This document shows, piece after piece, positions 49,197-58,787 of a stretch of DNA of 64,000 bases; positions within the stretch are counted from its first letter, which is position 1; each line of letters starts with the position of its first letter. Location of the stretch: assembly GCA_021801645.1 (NCBI GenBank), contig JAJYXT010000086.1:26379-90378 (forward strand), in the 5' to 3' direction. The notes beneath the pieces were generated by a model. It was not told the DNA's origin. It did no database searches and saw only the letters and a program-made list of their open reading frames with translations. This DNA comes from a bacterium. GTDB lineage: Bacteria; Chloroflexota; Dormibacteria; Aeolococcales; Bog-877. Made by a program: the position numbers and the translations under genes.

Positions 49197-51662
49197 TCAG
49201 GCGGGCAGCGCCGGACCGATGACGGCATCGGCTCCGAAGCCCATCGGACGGCGGGCGGGGTGCCGCTCCACCCGGGGCATGAGGGCCCGGTCCAGGACCT
49301 CGCTCAGCGAGCGGACGTAGACCACCTCCATCCCCTCCAACGCCGAGGGGTCGATCTCATACAGGTCACGGCGGTTGCGCTCCGGGAGCAGAAAGATCTT
49401 GATCCCGGCCCGGTGGGCGGCCAGCAGCTTGTCCTTCACCCCCCCGATGGGCAGGATCCGGCCCCGCAGAGTCACCTCGCCAGTCATGGCCAGGTCGTGG
49501 CGCACCGGCCGGTCGCTGGCCACGGACACCAGGGTGGTGGCCAGGGTGACCCCGGCGGAGGGCCCGTCCTTGGGAATGGCCCCGGCCGGCACGTGGACGT
49601 GGACGCTGTGGTCGTCGAAGAAGCCCTGGGGCACCCCGTACTCGGACCCGTGGACCCGGACCCAGGAGAGCGCCGCCCGGGCCGACTCCTGCATCACGTC
49701 GCCGATCTGCCCGGTGAGCTGGAGCTCAGGACGGCCCTCGATGGCCAGCGCCTCCACGGTGACCAGGTCGCCACCCACCTCGGAGACCACCACCCCGGTG
49801 GCCAAGCCGACCTTGTCCTCGGGCTCCGCCTCCACCGAGTCGAAGCGGATGGGTCCGAGGTACTCCACCAGCTGCTCCTCCCCCACCGCCACCGAGGTGA
49901 GCTCGGGGTGCTCCACCAGCTGGCGAGGGATCTTGCGCATCACCTGGGCCACCTGTCGCTCCAGCCCCCGGACCCCGGCCTCGTGGGTGTAGTTGCGGAT
50001 GATCACCCGCAGGGCCCCATCCGAGATCGAGACCTCCTCCGGTGCCAGGGCATGCTGCTGGAGCTGGCGCGGCACCAGGTGCTGCTTGGCGATTTCCAGC
50101 TTCTCCTCCTCGGTGTAGCCGTTGATGGCGATGATCTCCATCCGGTCGCGGAGGGGCGGGGAGATGGTGTCGATGACGTTGGCGGTGGTGATGAAGAGGA
50201 CCTGGGAGAGGTCGTAGGGCACCTCCAGGTAGTGGTCGGAGAACTCCCGGTTCTGCTCCGGGTCGAGGACCTCGAGAAGGGCGGCCGCGGGGTCGCCGCG
50301 GAAGTCCAGCCCCACCTTGTCGATCTCGTCCAGCATCATCACGGCGTTCTTGGTGCCGGCCTGCTTCATGGCCTGGATGACCCGGCCGGGCAGGGCGCCG
50401 ATGTAGGTGCGCCGGTGGCCACGGATCTCGGCCTCGTCGCGGATGCCTCCCAGAGAGATGCGTACCAGCTTGCGTCCCAGCGCCCGGGCGATGCTCCGAC
50501 CCAAAGAGGTCTTGCCCACCCCGGGCGGCCCCACGAAGCAGAGGATCGGGGTCTGCAGCGGCGGGGGCGCCTCCCCCTCACCGAGGGCGCGACGGCGCTC
50601 CAGCACCCGCTGGCGGACCGCCATCCACTCCAGGATCCGCTCCTTCACCTTGGGCAGCCCGTAGTGGTCCTCGTCCAGGATCCGGGCGGCGCCCTCGATG
50701 TCCAGCCGCTCCTGGTCGGGGTCCTGCCAGGGCAGGTCCACCAGCCAATCGAGGTAGTTGCGCAGCATCCCCACCTCTGGAGAGGCGCTGGGGGTGGCCT
50801 CCATGCGGTCCAGCTCCTTCAGGGCACGCTTCTGGACCGACTCGGGCATCCCGGCAGCCAGGATCTTCTCGCGCAGGTCCTCCTCCTGGCCGGAGTCACC
50901 CCCGAGCTCGGCCAGCTCCTTGCGGATGGCCTTGAGCTGCTCGCGCAGGATGGCCTCCCGCTGCCCCTGGTTGATCGTCTGGGCCACGTCCTGTTGGATC
51001 TTGTTGCGCAGCTGGGCGACCTCCACCTGGCGGGCCAGGAGGGGCACCAGGCCCCGCAGCCTTCTCTCCACGTCCGGCTCCTGGAGAAGGGCGATCCGGT
51101 CCTTGGCCTCCAGGTCCGGGGCGGTCCCGGCCAGGTCGGCCACCTTGCCGGGCTCCTTGGCCCGGGCCACGGCCACCGCCAGCTCCGGAGGCACCTGGGC
51201 CCCGGCGGCGACGTAGTCCTGGAAAAGCTGCCGCACCGTTCCCGCAAGGGCCTCGATCTCTGTCCCGGTGGGGTCCACCTCGGGAATCGCTTCCACCGTG
51301 GCCAGCCACTGCTCCCCCACCTCCACAGCAAGCAGGCGCACCCGGCGCTGGCCCTCGACCAGCACCTGGGCCCCCGCCGCACCGCGGCGGAAGGCGCCGA
51401 TCTGGGAGACGGTGGCTATCGGATAGAGGTCCTGAAGACCCACCTCGTCCTGCTCACTCTCCCGCTGGACCGCCAGGACCACCTTTCCCTCGGCGGCGAC
51501 GGCCGCCTCCAAACTGGCCACCGACCGATCCCGTCCGGCCCCCAGCGGGGCCAGCTGGTGCGGCAGGACGACGTTGTCACGAAGGGGCACGAGGGGGAGG
51601 GTCTCGACCCCGGGCGCGCTGGGGAGGGGCTCCTGCCCCTCGACCGCGTTGGGCTCACTCAA
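49197..51662 (-). CDS. lon: ATP-dependent protease Lon
   Basis: The 821-residue protease has the LonN substrate domain (LPLVPLRDNVVLPHQLAPL), then the AAA module with GPPGVGKTSLGRSIA near residue 378 and VMMLDEIDKVG near 444. The peptidase domain has the Ser-Lys dyad in KDGPSAGVTLAT (near 697) and GGVKDKLLAAHRAG (near 740). It degrades misfolded and regulatory proteins. The start is TTG with GGAG upstream. No CIRCE or HAIR element is evident before it. Confidence 0.96.
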   Translation of the reverse strand: MSEPNAVEGQEPLPSAPGVETLPLVPLRDNVVLPHQLAPLGAGRDRSVASLEAAVAAEGKVVLAVQRESEQDEVGLQDLYPIATVSQIGAFRRGAAGAQVLVEGQRRVRLLAVEVGEQWLATVEAIPEVDPTGTEIEALAGTVRQLFQDYVAAGAQVPPELAVAVARAKEPGKVADLAGTAPDLEAKDRIALLQEPDVERRLRGLVPLLARQVEVAQLRNKIQQDVAQTINQGQREAILREQLKAIRKELAELGGDSGQEEDLREKILAAGMPESVQKRALKELDRMEATPSASPEVGMLRNYLDWLVDLPWQDPDQERLDIEGAARILDEDHYGLPKVKERILEWMAVRQRVLERRRALGEGEAPPPLQTPILCFVGPPGVGKTSLGRSIARALGRKLVRISLGGIRDEAEIRGHRRTYIGALPGRVIQAMKQAGTKNAVMMLDEIDKVGLDFRGDPAAALLEVLDPEQNREFSDHYLEVPYDLSQVLFITTANVIDTISPPLRDRMEIIAINGYTEEEKLEIAKQHLVPRQLQQHALAPEEVSISDGALRVIIRNYTHEAGVRGLERQVAQVMRKIPRQLVEHPELTSVAVGEEQLVEYLGPIRFDSVEAEPEDKVGLATGVVVSEVGGDLVTVEALAIEGRPELQLTGQIGDVMQESARAALSWVRVHGSEYGVPQGFFDDHSVHVHVPAGAIPKDGPSAGVTLATTLVSVASDRPVRHDLAMTGEVTLRGRILPIGGVKDKLLAAHRAGIKIFLLPERNRRDLYEIDPSALEGMEVVYVRSLSEVLDRALMPRVERHPARRPMGFGADAVIGPALPA

Positions 51663-51816
51663 TTTGCAGATCTCCGTACAGTTGTGGGACCCGCCGGCCT
51701 GACCGGCGCCCGAGCCAGAGTTTGCCCGAGGCCCCTAACCCCGAAACCTAAGGGGCGGCGCGGGGGCCGGCCCCGCCGGCGACTGAGACCCGGGGTCGAC
51801 TCGATGGCCGCCCCGG

Positions 51817-53055
51817 TCAGATGGGACGCTCGGCCGGTCGCTCCTGGGTGATCACCACCTTCACCGCGCCACTGCGGTCGGGCCGGGCCGCGGCCTGGAA
51901 GGCCGCCCGCCACCGCGGCAGCGGGAACCGGTGGGTGATCCATTCCGCGGCCAGCGCCTGGTCCGACTCCAGGAGGGCCAGCGCCAGGTCCAGCTGGTGC
52001 CCCTCCCGGGTCATCCCGTATCCGTTGGAGCCCACCTGGCGCACCTCTTTGAAATAGGCGAGAGTCGTCTCCGCCCGTCCCGGGCGGGCCACTCCTACGG
52101 TCACCAGCTGTCCCCGGGGACGGACCGCGCGGAGGGCCAGCTCCACCGTTCCCGGGGTTCCGATCGAATCCAGAACCAGCTCCGGGCCGGCGTCCAGGGC
52201 CCACCTTCCTCCTCTCCAGGGTCGAACCAGCCCCGCCCCGGTGAGCTCGGCGACCCGCTCCAGCACCGCGGCGGGTGCGGGGGCCACCGGCACCCCGGGT
52301 AGGCTCTCGACCAGCTTCCGCTGGTGCCCCCAGGCGCAGGTCACCAGCAGCTCCGCCCGGGGCCAGCGGCGGCGGGCTCCGAGAGCCAGACTCAGCCCGA
52401 TGGTCCCCGCCCCCAGGACCAGGACCACCTCCGGCACGCCCTCGACCCGGTCCAGGGCATGCAGGGCCACGGCCAGCGGATCGGCCAGGACCGCCAGCTG
52501 CGCAGGCAGGGCCGGGGGCAAGGGGTGGAGCTGCGAGGTGTGCGCCGTGATTCTGGGGGCGAACCCGCCCGGGAGGCCCCGGACGTTGCCCAGATGCATC
52601 CCGTACCCCGAGCCCCAGGGGCCGCCGCTGCGCACCCAGCTGCAGTGGGGAGGGAAGCCCCGCTCGCAGGCGGGGCAGAGCCGGTCCAGACCTCGGGCGC
52701 AGCAGCCGAGCCAGGGGTCCACCGCGACCAGCTGACCGGCTGCGAAGTCGCCCTGCACGGGCGGCTCCACCACCCGGGCGAGGATCTCGTGGCCGGGAAC
52801 GTGGGGGAAGGAGATCAGCCCGCTGAGCGGGTTGTCCGAGCTCGCCTGGAGCAGGGCCTCCTTGACATCCGAGCCGCAGACGCCGGTGGCGAGCGGCTCC
52901 AGGAGGGCCCACTCCGGGCGTGGTCGAACTGGTTCGCGCACGTCGCGCAGACCCAGAGGGCCCCCCGCCACCAGTGCCCACTCAGGGCGCAGCCTGGACG
53001 CTGCCCCTCCGAGCAGGAGGGTCCGCGGCCGGGGATCGAAGGTGAGCGCCAGCAT
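51817..53055 (-). CDS. Zinc-dependent MDR alcohol dehydrogenase
   Basis: I choose the ATG at 53055, six nt after a TACCCT -10, giving 412 residues. Catalytic-zinc ligands are in GVCGSDVKEAL and VPGHEILARVV. Structural-zinc cysteines are CCARGLDRLCPACERGFPPHC, longer than the usual lobe. The NAD(P) site is VLVLGAGTIGLSLALGARR. It probably oxidises a sugar alcohol, threonine-like or other secondary alcohol. The substrate is unknown. Lon lies 154 nt downstream. Confidence 0.85.
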   Translation of the reverse strand: MLALTFDPRPRTLLLGGAASRLRPEWALVAGGPLGLRDVREPVRPRPEWALLEPLATGVCGSDVKEALLQASSDNPLSGLISFPHVPGHEILARVVEPPVQGDFAAGQLVAVDPWLGCCARGLDRLCPACERGFPPHCSWVRSGGPWGSGYGMHLGNVRGLPGGFAPRITAHTSQLHPLPPALPAQLAVLADPLAVALHALDRVEGVPEVVLVLGAGTIGLSLALGARRRWPRAELLVTCAWGHQRKLVESLPGVPVAPAPAAVLERVAELTGAGLVRPWRGGRWALDAGPELVLDSIGTPGTVELALRAVRPRGQLVTVGVARPGRAETTLAYFKEVRQVGSNGYGMTREGHQLDLALALLESDQALAAEWITHRFPLPRWRAAFQAAARPDRSGAVKVVITQERPAERPI

Positions 53056-53061
53056 CCATCC

Positions 53062-53067
53062 AGGGTA
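53062..53067 (-). promoter_or_regulatory. Alcohol dehydrogenase -10, leaderless
   Basis: TACCCT is followed by GGATGG and the ATG start on the minus strand, the same six-nt spacing as arsR1, pstB and the esterase. Confidence 0.5.
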
Positions 53068-53205
53068 CCTTTGACCGGTCCCTCGCGGCGGGTTCCATAA
53101 CGGATAGGTGAGATCACTCTTGACTAGGATCACAACCAACGCGATCCTGGCGGGGTAACTTGGCCCTGGGGATCATTTAGGGCCTTTAAGCGATCGGGGA
53201 GAGGT

Positions 53206-54057
53206 ATGGGCTTGTCGGTGGAGGTGGTCCGCCCTCGGCACACCGGGTTCTGCTTCGGAGTGCGGGATGCACTCGAGCTCACCCGCAGGACGGTGGAGGA
53301 GGGCGGTGAGGTGCTGGCCCTCGGTCAGGTGGTCCACAACGCCAGGGCGCTGGAGGAGCTGGAGGCGCGTGGGCTGCGCGAAGCCGATGCCCTGCCAGAG
53401 GCTGCCGGCCCGAGCGTGGTCGTCACCGCCCACGGGGCTCCTCCTGAACTCTTCGCCGAGGCCAGCCGCCGGGGTCTCAGGGTGGTGGACACCACCTGCC
53501 CCCTGGTGCGCCGGGTGCAGCGCCACGCTGAGGACCTGGGCCAGGTGGCGGGGACGGTGGTCGTGGTGGGACACTCGGAGCACAGCGAGGTGCGGGGGGT
53601 GGTGGGATGGGCCGCCTCCCAGGGGGCGGAGGTCGAGGTGGTGGCGAGTCTCGAGGAGGCGCAGCGGCTGCCCTGGAAGGCGCGCCGTGGCGTGGTCTCC
53701 CAGAGCACCTTCCCGCAGTCTCGGTTCCGGCAGATCGCGGAGGCGGTGGCCGGACGCAGCGGGGAGGTGGAGGTGCGCGACACCACCTGCCCGGTGGTGA
53801 CCCAGCGGCAGCGCGAGGCGCTCCGCTCCCTGCTCGACCAGGTGGACGTGGTGGTGGTGGTCGGGGGGCGGGGGTCGGCCAACACCAGGGCGCTGGCCGA
53901 GACCTGCGCTGCGGTCCGGCCGACCCACCTCGTGGAGAGCGCCGCCGAGATTCGTGCGGAGTGGTTCAGCCGGGGGCAGCGCGTCGGGATCACATCCGGA
54001 ACCTCCACCCCCTCGTGGGTGGTTGACGAGGTGGAGGCCGCCTGCCGTGCCCTCTGA
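53206..54057 (+). CDS. ispH: 4-hydroxy-3-methylbut-2-enyl diphosphate reductase IspH
   Basis: The 283-residue [4Fe-4S] enzyme makes IPP and DMAPP in the last MEP step. Its three cluster Cys are visible in GFCFGVRDA (C16), DTTCPLVRRV and DTTCPVVTQ. The family GTSTPSWVVDEV segment is at the C terminus. A GGGGAGAGGT site precedes the ATG. It heads the hopanoid gene series, supplying C5 units. Confidence 0.95.
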   Translation: MGLSVEVVRPRHTGFCFGVRDALELTRRTVEEGGEVLALGQVVHNARALEELEARGLREADALPEAAGPSVVVTAHGAPPELFAEASRRGLRVVDTTCPLVRRVQRHAEDLGQVAGTVVVVGHSEHSEVRGVVGWAASQGAEVEVVASLEEAQRLPWKARRGVVSQSTFPQSRFRQIAEAVAGRSGEVEVRDTTCPVVTQRQREALRSLLDQVDVVVVVGGRGSANTRALAETCAAVRPTHLVESAAEIRAEWFSRGQRVGITSGTSTPSWVVDEVEAACRAL

Positions 54058-55105
54058 GGAGCCAGCCACCCTGGAGGCGCGCCCGGAGGGGATGACCGAG
54101 GGGCTGGCCCGGGCGGCGCAGGAGCTCCTCGGGCGGTACCAGGAGCGGGTGACCTCCGGCCTGGAGCGGGCCTGCTCGCTCCTGCCCCCCGAGGTCGCCG
54201 GCCCCGGGCGCTACCACCTCGGCCTGGAGGAAGGCGCCCGGCCCGGCAAGGCTCTCCGACCCACCCTGACCATGCTGGTCGGCGAGGGGTTGGGGGCGGA
54301 TCAGCGAGTGGCCGCCCACCTGGCCGCCGCCGTCCAGTTGGTCCACGACTTCTCCCTCGCCCACGACGACATCGTCGACGAGGACCGTGCGCGGCGGGGG
54401 CAGCCGGCGCTCTGGGTGCGATACGGGCTGCCCACCGCCCTCAACACCGGAGACGCCCTCCTCACCCTCGCCTTCCAGCTGCTGGCCGCCCGGGAGCTGG
54501 ACCCGGTGGTGGCCCAGAGAGCGAGCGCCGAGCTGAGCCGCGCCACCATGGAGATGGTGGCCGGGCAGCAGGCCGACATCTCGGGCACCGGCGCCCCCTT
54601 CCAGGGTCTTCCTGCCTACATGAGGATGGTGGAGCTCAAGACCGGGGCGCTCATGGGGGCGGCCACCGCTCTCGGGGCGATCGCCGCCGGAGCCGGGCCG
54701 GACACGGTGTCGGCGTGCGAGGCATTCGGCCGCACGCTGGGCATCGCCTTCCAGCTCCGGGACGACGCCCTCGGCGTGTTCGGCGACGAGGTGGTGACCG
54801 GCAAGCCGGTGGGCAACGATCTGGTGCGCGGAAAGCAGGGACTCCCGCTGCTTCTGGCGCTGAGCGGCAACGGCCACCTGGGGAGCGCGGCCCGAAGCTG
54901 GCTGGAGCCCCCTGGGCTGGGTCCGGGCGAACTGCCGGCCGCGGTGGCTCTGCTGCGCGAGGGAGGGGTGGCGGACCGCTGCCAGGGCCTCACCACGACG
55001 TGGACCGAGAAGGCACTGAACGCCGCCGCCAGACTGCCCCTTCAGGAGGTGGTGGCGGGGGAGATCGAGGTGCTCTGCCGCTGGTTGGGGGAGAGAGCCT
55101 CTTGA
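54047..55105 (+). CDS. Polyprenyl (probably farnesyl) diphosphate synthase
   Basis: The trans-prenyltransferase has about 352 residues from the GTG at 54047 (overlapping ispH by 11 nt). An ATG at 54092 is an alternative start. The first Asp-rich motif is LAHDDIVDED, and the second is FQLRDDALGVFGDE, where DDxxG replaces DDxxD. The GKALRP substrate site is also present. The likely product is FPP for squalene synthesis, judged by context, and chain length is not proven. Confidence 0.9.
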   Translation: MPSEEPATLEARPEGMTEGLARAAQELLGRYQERVTSGLERACSLLPPEVAGPGRYHLGLEEGARPGKALRPTLTMLVGEGLGADQRVAAHLAAAVQLVHDFSLAHDDIVDEDRARRGQPALWVRYGLPTALNTGDALLTLAFQLLAARELDPVVAQRASAELSRATMEMVAGQQADISGTGAPFQGLPAYMRMVELKTGALMGAATALGAIAAGAGPDTVSACEAFGRTLGIAFQLRDDALGVFGDEVVTGKPVGNDLVRGKQGLPLLLALSGNGHLGSAARSWLEPPGLGPGELPAAVALLREGGVADRCQGLTTTWTEKALNAAARLPLQEVVAGEIEVLCRWLGERAS

Positions 55106-57042
55106 CCCTGGAGGTGGCCCTGCCACCGAGCCCGGACGCTGCCCGGGGGGAGGCGGGGGCCGTCCTGGAGCGGGCGGTGGAGAGCCTCCTGCGGCGCCAG
55201 CATCCGGACGGCCACTGGATGGGGGAGCTGGAGAGCAATGCCTCCATCACCGCCGAGTACGTCCTCCTGTGCCGGTTCCTGGAGATCGTCGACCCAGCGA
55301 GGGAGGCCGCGGCGGTCCGCCACCTCCTAGGGGAGCAGGGCGCGGATGGCGGCTATCCGATCGCTCCCGGGCTGGAGGGAGACGTGAGCGTCACCACCGA
55401 GGTGATGGTTGCGCTGAGGGCTGCCGGCCTGCCGCCGGGCCACCCTCAGGTGAGTGCGGCCCGGGACTTCGTGGCGGCACACGGCGGAGTGGAGGCCACC
55501 CGGATGTTCACTCGACTCTGGCTGGCGCTGGGGGGGCTCTGGCCCTGGCGGGAGTTGCCCGCGGTTCCTCCGGAATGGGTGCTGCTCCCCGGCCGCTTCC
55601 CCGGCAGCATCTATGACCTGGCCTCCTGGGCCCGGGCCACCACCGTTCCCCTGAGCATCCTCCGTACCCAGGAGACCGTCTTCCCCCTCTCCGAGCCCAA
55701 GCCCGATGAGCTGCCCCGAGGTGCCCGGGGCCCGGCGGCAGGGACCTGGGGATGGCGGGTGGCGGAGCGGCTGGCGCGCCACTACGAGCGGCTGCCATGG
55801 ACACCCACCCGCAGGCTGGCCCTGGCCCGGGCGGAGAGGTGGGTCCTGGACCACCAGGAGGCGGACGGCTCCTGGGCGGGAATCCAGCCCCCCTGGGTGT
55901 ACGGGCTCATGGCCCTCCGGGCCCGGGGGCTGGGGCTGGACCACCCCGCCATGCGCTCCGGGCTGGCGGCACTGGAGAGCTTCGGTATCGAGGATGAGAA
56001 GGGATTCAGGTTGCAGGCGTGCATCTCGCCCGTCTGGGACACCGCCCTGGCGGTCTGGGCGCTGGCCGATGCCGGCCTTCCCGCCGATCACCCGGCCATC
56101 CGCCGGGGGGTGGAGTGGCTCATGGGGCGGGAGGTGCGGCGCCCGGGCGACTGGGCGGTGAGGCGCCCCGGAGTCCCCCCGGGCGGGTGGCCGTTCGAGC
56201 TGTTCAACGACCAGTACCCGGACACCGACGACACCGCCGTGGTTCTCTGCGCCCTGACGGCGGCCGGCCACCGGCGGCACGAGCCCGGCGAGGTGGGCGC
56301 GGCCATGGAGCGGGCACTCCGCTGGCTCCTAGCCATGCAGGGCGAGGACGGCGGTTTCGGGGCCTTTGACGTGGACAACCGGCGCAGCTGGGTGGAGCAC
56401 CTGCCCACCTCGGACTTCGGAGAGGTGCTGGACCCGCCCAGCCCCGACGTCACCGCCCACGTCGTCGAGGCCCTGGTGCGCTGCGGGGGTGATGATCTGG
56501 AGCCGGCGCGGCTTCGGGCGCTCGCGTGGCTTCGCCGCTCCGAGGAGGGCTCCGGCTCCTATTACGGCCGATGGGGGGTGAACTACGTGTACGGCGCGGC
56601 CGCCGTGGCGCCGGCGCTGGGGGTGAGCGGGGACCCGGTTGATAGCGAGCGCCTTGTGCGGCTGGGCCAGTGGGTGGTCGAGCATCAGCACGCCGACGGC
56701 TCCTTCGGGGAGTCGGTGCTCTCCTACCACGAGCCGGAGCACATCGGACGCGGAGAGGCCACCCCCTCGCAGACCGCCTGGGCACTCATGGCACTCCTGG
56801 CGGCGGCCCGGGTGTCCGGAGAGCTGGACAGAGAGGGCCGGCTCTGGGCTGCGGCCGCTGCCGCCGCTCGCAGCCTCGCTATGACGCAGCTCCCGGAGGG
56901 GGGATGGGAGGACCCCTTCTTCACTGGCACCGGATTCCCCCGCGCCTTCTACCTGCGCTACCGGCTGTACGCCACCGTGTTTCCGGTGATGGCTCTCGCC
57001 CGCTTCTCGACCCCGGGCAGGGAGCTGGGATCCAGCTGGTGA
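55102..57042 (+). CDS. shc: Squalene-hopene cyclase
   Basis: The 646-residue class II cyclase starts at a TTG overlapping the polyprenyl synthase TGA (TTGA) with GGGGGAGAG upstream. The longer track ORF is a read-through of a shadow frame. The DxDDTA acid motif appears as YPDTDDTAVVL near residue 375, and several QW-type repeats (QHPDGHWMGELE, QEADGSWAG, QGEDGGFGAF) are present. It converts squalene to hopene or hopanol at the membrane. Confidence 0.95.
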   Translation: MTLEVALPPSPDAARGEAGAVLERAVESLLRRQHPDGHWMGELESNASITAEYVLLCRFLEIVDPAREAAAVRHLLGEQGADGGYPIAPGLEGDVSVTTEVMVALRAAGLPPGHPQVSAARDFVAAHGGVEATRMFTRLWLALGGLWPWRELPAVPPEWVLLPGRFPGSIYDLASWARATTVPLSILRTQETVFPLSEPKPDELPRGARGPAAGTWGWRVAERLARHYERLPWTPTRRLALARAERWVLDHQEADGSWAGIQPPWVYGLMALRARGLGLDHPAMRSGLAALESFGIEDEKGFRLQACISPVWDTALAVWALADAGLPADHPAIRRGVEWLMGREVRRPGDWAVRRPGVPPGGWPFELFNDQYPDTDDTAVVLCALTAAGHRRHEPGEVGAAMERALRWLLAMQGEDGGFGAFDVDNRRSWVEHLPTSDFGEVLDPPSPDVTAHVVEALVRCGGDDLEPARLRALAWLRRSEEGSGSYYGRWGVNYVYGAAAVAPALGVSGDPVDSERLVRLGQWVVEHQHADGSFGESVLSYHEPEHIGRGEATPSQTAWALMALLAAARVSGELDREGRLWAAAAAAARSLAMTQLPEGGWEDPFFTGTGFPRAFYLRYRLYATVFPVMALARFSTPGRELGSSW

Positions 57043-57905
57043 GCCAGGCCACGCTGCCGGAGTACTCCCGGACCCGGCTGGCGGAGGCCCGAGGGCGTGA
57101 GAACTTCCCCATCGCAGCCTGGCTGCTTCGCCCCTCGCGGCGGGAGGCCAGGGCCGCCATCTACGGCTTCTGCCGGCTGGTGGACGACATCGGGGACGAG
57201 CGGCTGGGGGACCCCGTGGGCCAGCTCGACCGCTGCCGGGAGGAGCTCGAGTCCTGCTACACCGGCGAGCCCAAGCACCCGGTCTTCGTGAGGCTGCGCC
57301 CGGTGATCAAGCGCTTCAACCTGCGCCGGGATCCGTTCGTCCGGCTGATCGCGGCCAACCAGCAGGACCAGGAGGTGCTCACCTACTCGACCTGGGAGGA
57401 GCTCGATCGATACTGCGACCTCTCCGCCAACCCTGTGGGCGAGCTGGTGCTGGCCCTGGAGGGAATCTCCGATCCCGAGCGGATCGCCCTCTCCGACTCC
57501 ATCTGCACCGGGCTGCAGCTGGTCAACATGTGGCAGGACGTGGCCGCGGACCGGGAGCGGGGGCGGCGCTACCTGCCAGGGGAGGTGCTGGCCCAGCACG
57601 GGGTGGATGAGGCGGATTGGTGGCGGGGTTACCCAACGCCGGCCATGCGGGCGGCCATGGCCCACGCTGTGGGCCGGGCGAGGAGTCTTCTGCGCCAGGG
57701 GTGGCCGCTGGCGGGCAAGACGCCGGGGCTGATGCGCCTGGAGATGGCCACCTTCATCCTCAGCGGGCTGGAGGCCTCGGACGGGGTGCTGGCGGATGGG
57801 GACCTGGTGTTCCAACGTAAGGCCCGGTTGCCGCGGGGCTCGCGCCGCCGGGCCTTCCTCGGATCCCTCGCCGCGCTGCGGGCCGGACGACCCCGAACCG
57901 AGTGA
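57039..57905 (+). CDS. hpnC: Squalene synthase HpnC
   Basis: The 288-residue protein starts at a GTG overlapping the shc stop (GTGA). ENFPIAAWLLRPSRREARAAIYGFCRLVDDIGDE carries the first Asp motif of squalene/phytoene synthases, and LQLVNMWQDVAADRERGRRYLP the second. In the HpnCDE route HpnC makes hydroxysqualene from presqualene diphosphate. Confidence 0.93.
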   Translation: MSQATLPEYSRTRLAEARGRENFPIAAWLLRPSRREARAAIYGFCRLVDDIGDERLGDPVGQLDRCREELESCYTGEPKHPVFVRLRPVIKRFNLRRDPFVRLIAANQQDQEVLTYSTWEELDRYCDLSANPVGELVLALEGISDPERIALSDSICTGLQLVNMWQDVAADRERGRRYLPGEVLAQHGVDEADWWRGYPTPAMRAAMAHAVGRARSLLRQGWPLAGKTPGLMRLEMATFILSGLEASDGVLADGDLVFQRKARLPRGSRRRAFLGSLAALRAGRPRTE

Positions 57906-58780
57906 GCGTCAGCTCGGGCGAGCTGGAGCTGGGGTACCGCCGCTGCGCCCGTGAGGTGAGGGCGGCAGCGGGCAACTTCTACTACGCCTTCCGGCTCCTG
58001 CCCGCCGAGAAGCGCCAGGGGCTCCATGCCCTCTATCGCTTCTGCCGGGGCGCGGACGACATCGCCGATGCCCCCGAGGACGCCGGAAGGCGGCTCCGGC
58101 GACTCGAGTCCTATCGCAGCATCCTGGACCGCAGCCTGGCAGGGGACCCGCCGGACGCGGGATGGCTCATCCTGATGGACACGGCCCAGCGGTTCTCGCT
58201 CTCGCCCCGACACCTCCATCAGGTGATCGACGGCTGCGCCGCTGACTGCCGGCCCATGAGGATCCGTTCCGAGCAGGAGCTGGCCGACTACTGCTATGGG
58301 GTCGCCGGGGTGGTCGGGTTGCTCAGCGCCCGTATCTTTCGCTACCAGGATCCCCAGGTGGAGGGGCTGGCCGTGGCGCTGGGAGAGGCGATGCAGCGCA
58401 CCAACATCCTCCGCGACCTCGGTGAGGACCTGGCCGCCGGACGCCGCTACCTGCCCGACGAGGTGATGGACCGCTTTCAGCTCTCCGAGGAGGATCTCCT
58501 GGTGGGGGGAAGGGGGCCCAACGCCCACCGATACCACGAGCTCATGGCCCATGAGGTGGAACTGGCCCGAGATCGCTTCCGGACCGGCCTCCAGCTGGTG
58601 CCGCTGGTGGAGCGGGACGCCCGCGGCTGCCCGGCGGCGCTGGCCGCCCTGTACCAGGCTCTGCTGGACCGGATCGAGCGAGGTGGATACGACGTGCAGG
58701 GCCAGCGGGTCCGGCTCAGCTCCGGCCACAAGGTCGGGCTGGCGCTCCTCGCCTGGGCAACCGCCACCCTTAGGCCCTGA
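57902..58780 (+). CDS. hpnD: Presqualene diphosphate synthase HpnD
   Basis: The 292-residue protein starts at a GTG overlapping the hpnC stop (GTGA). It has FYYAFRLLPAEKRQGLHALYRFCRGADDIAD (first DxxxD), and MQRTNILRDLGEDLAAGRRYLPDEVM (second). Presqualene diphosphate is made from two FPP. It is placed before hpnE as in the usual hpnCDE order. Confidence 0.94.
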   Translation: MSVSSGELELGYRRCAREVRAAAGNFYYAFRLLPAEKRQGLHALYRFCRGADDIADAPEDAGRRLRRLESYRSILDRSLAGDPPDAGWLILMDTAQRFSLSPRHLHQVIDGCAADCRPMRIRSEQELADYCYGVAGVVGLLSARIFRYQDPQVEGLAVALGEAMQRTNILRDLGEDLAAGRRYLPDEVMDRFQLSEEDLLVGGRGPNAHRYHELMAHEVELARDRFRTGLQLVPLVERDARGCPAALAALYQALLDRIERGGYDVQGQRVRLSSGHKVGLALLAWATATLRP

Positions 58781-58787
58781 GTCACCG

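Noticed and set aside
49260-51851. 863-aa plus-strand ORF
   Set aside because: Antisense shadow of lon, rich in His, Leu, Gly and Asp, without recognisable motifs.
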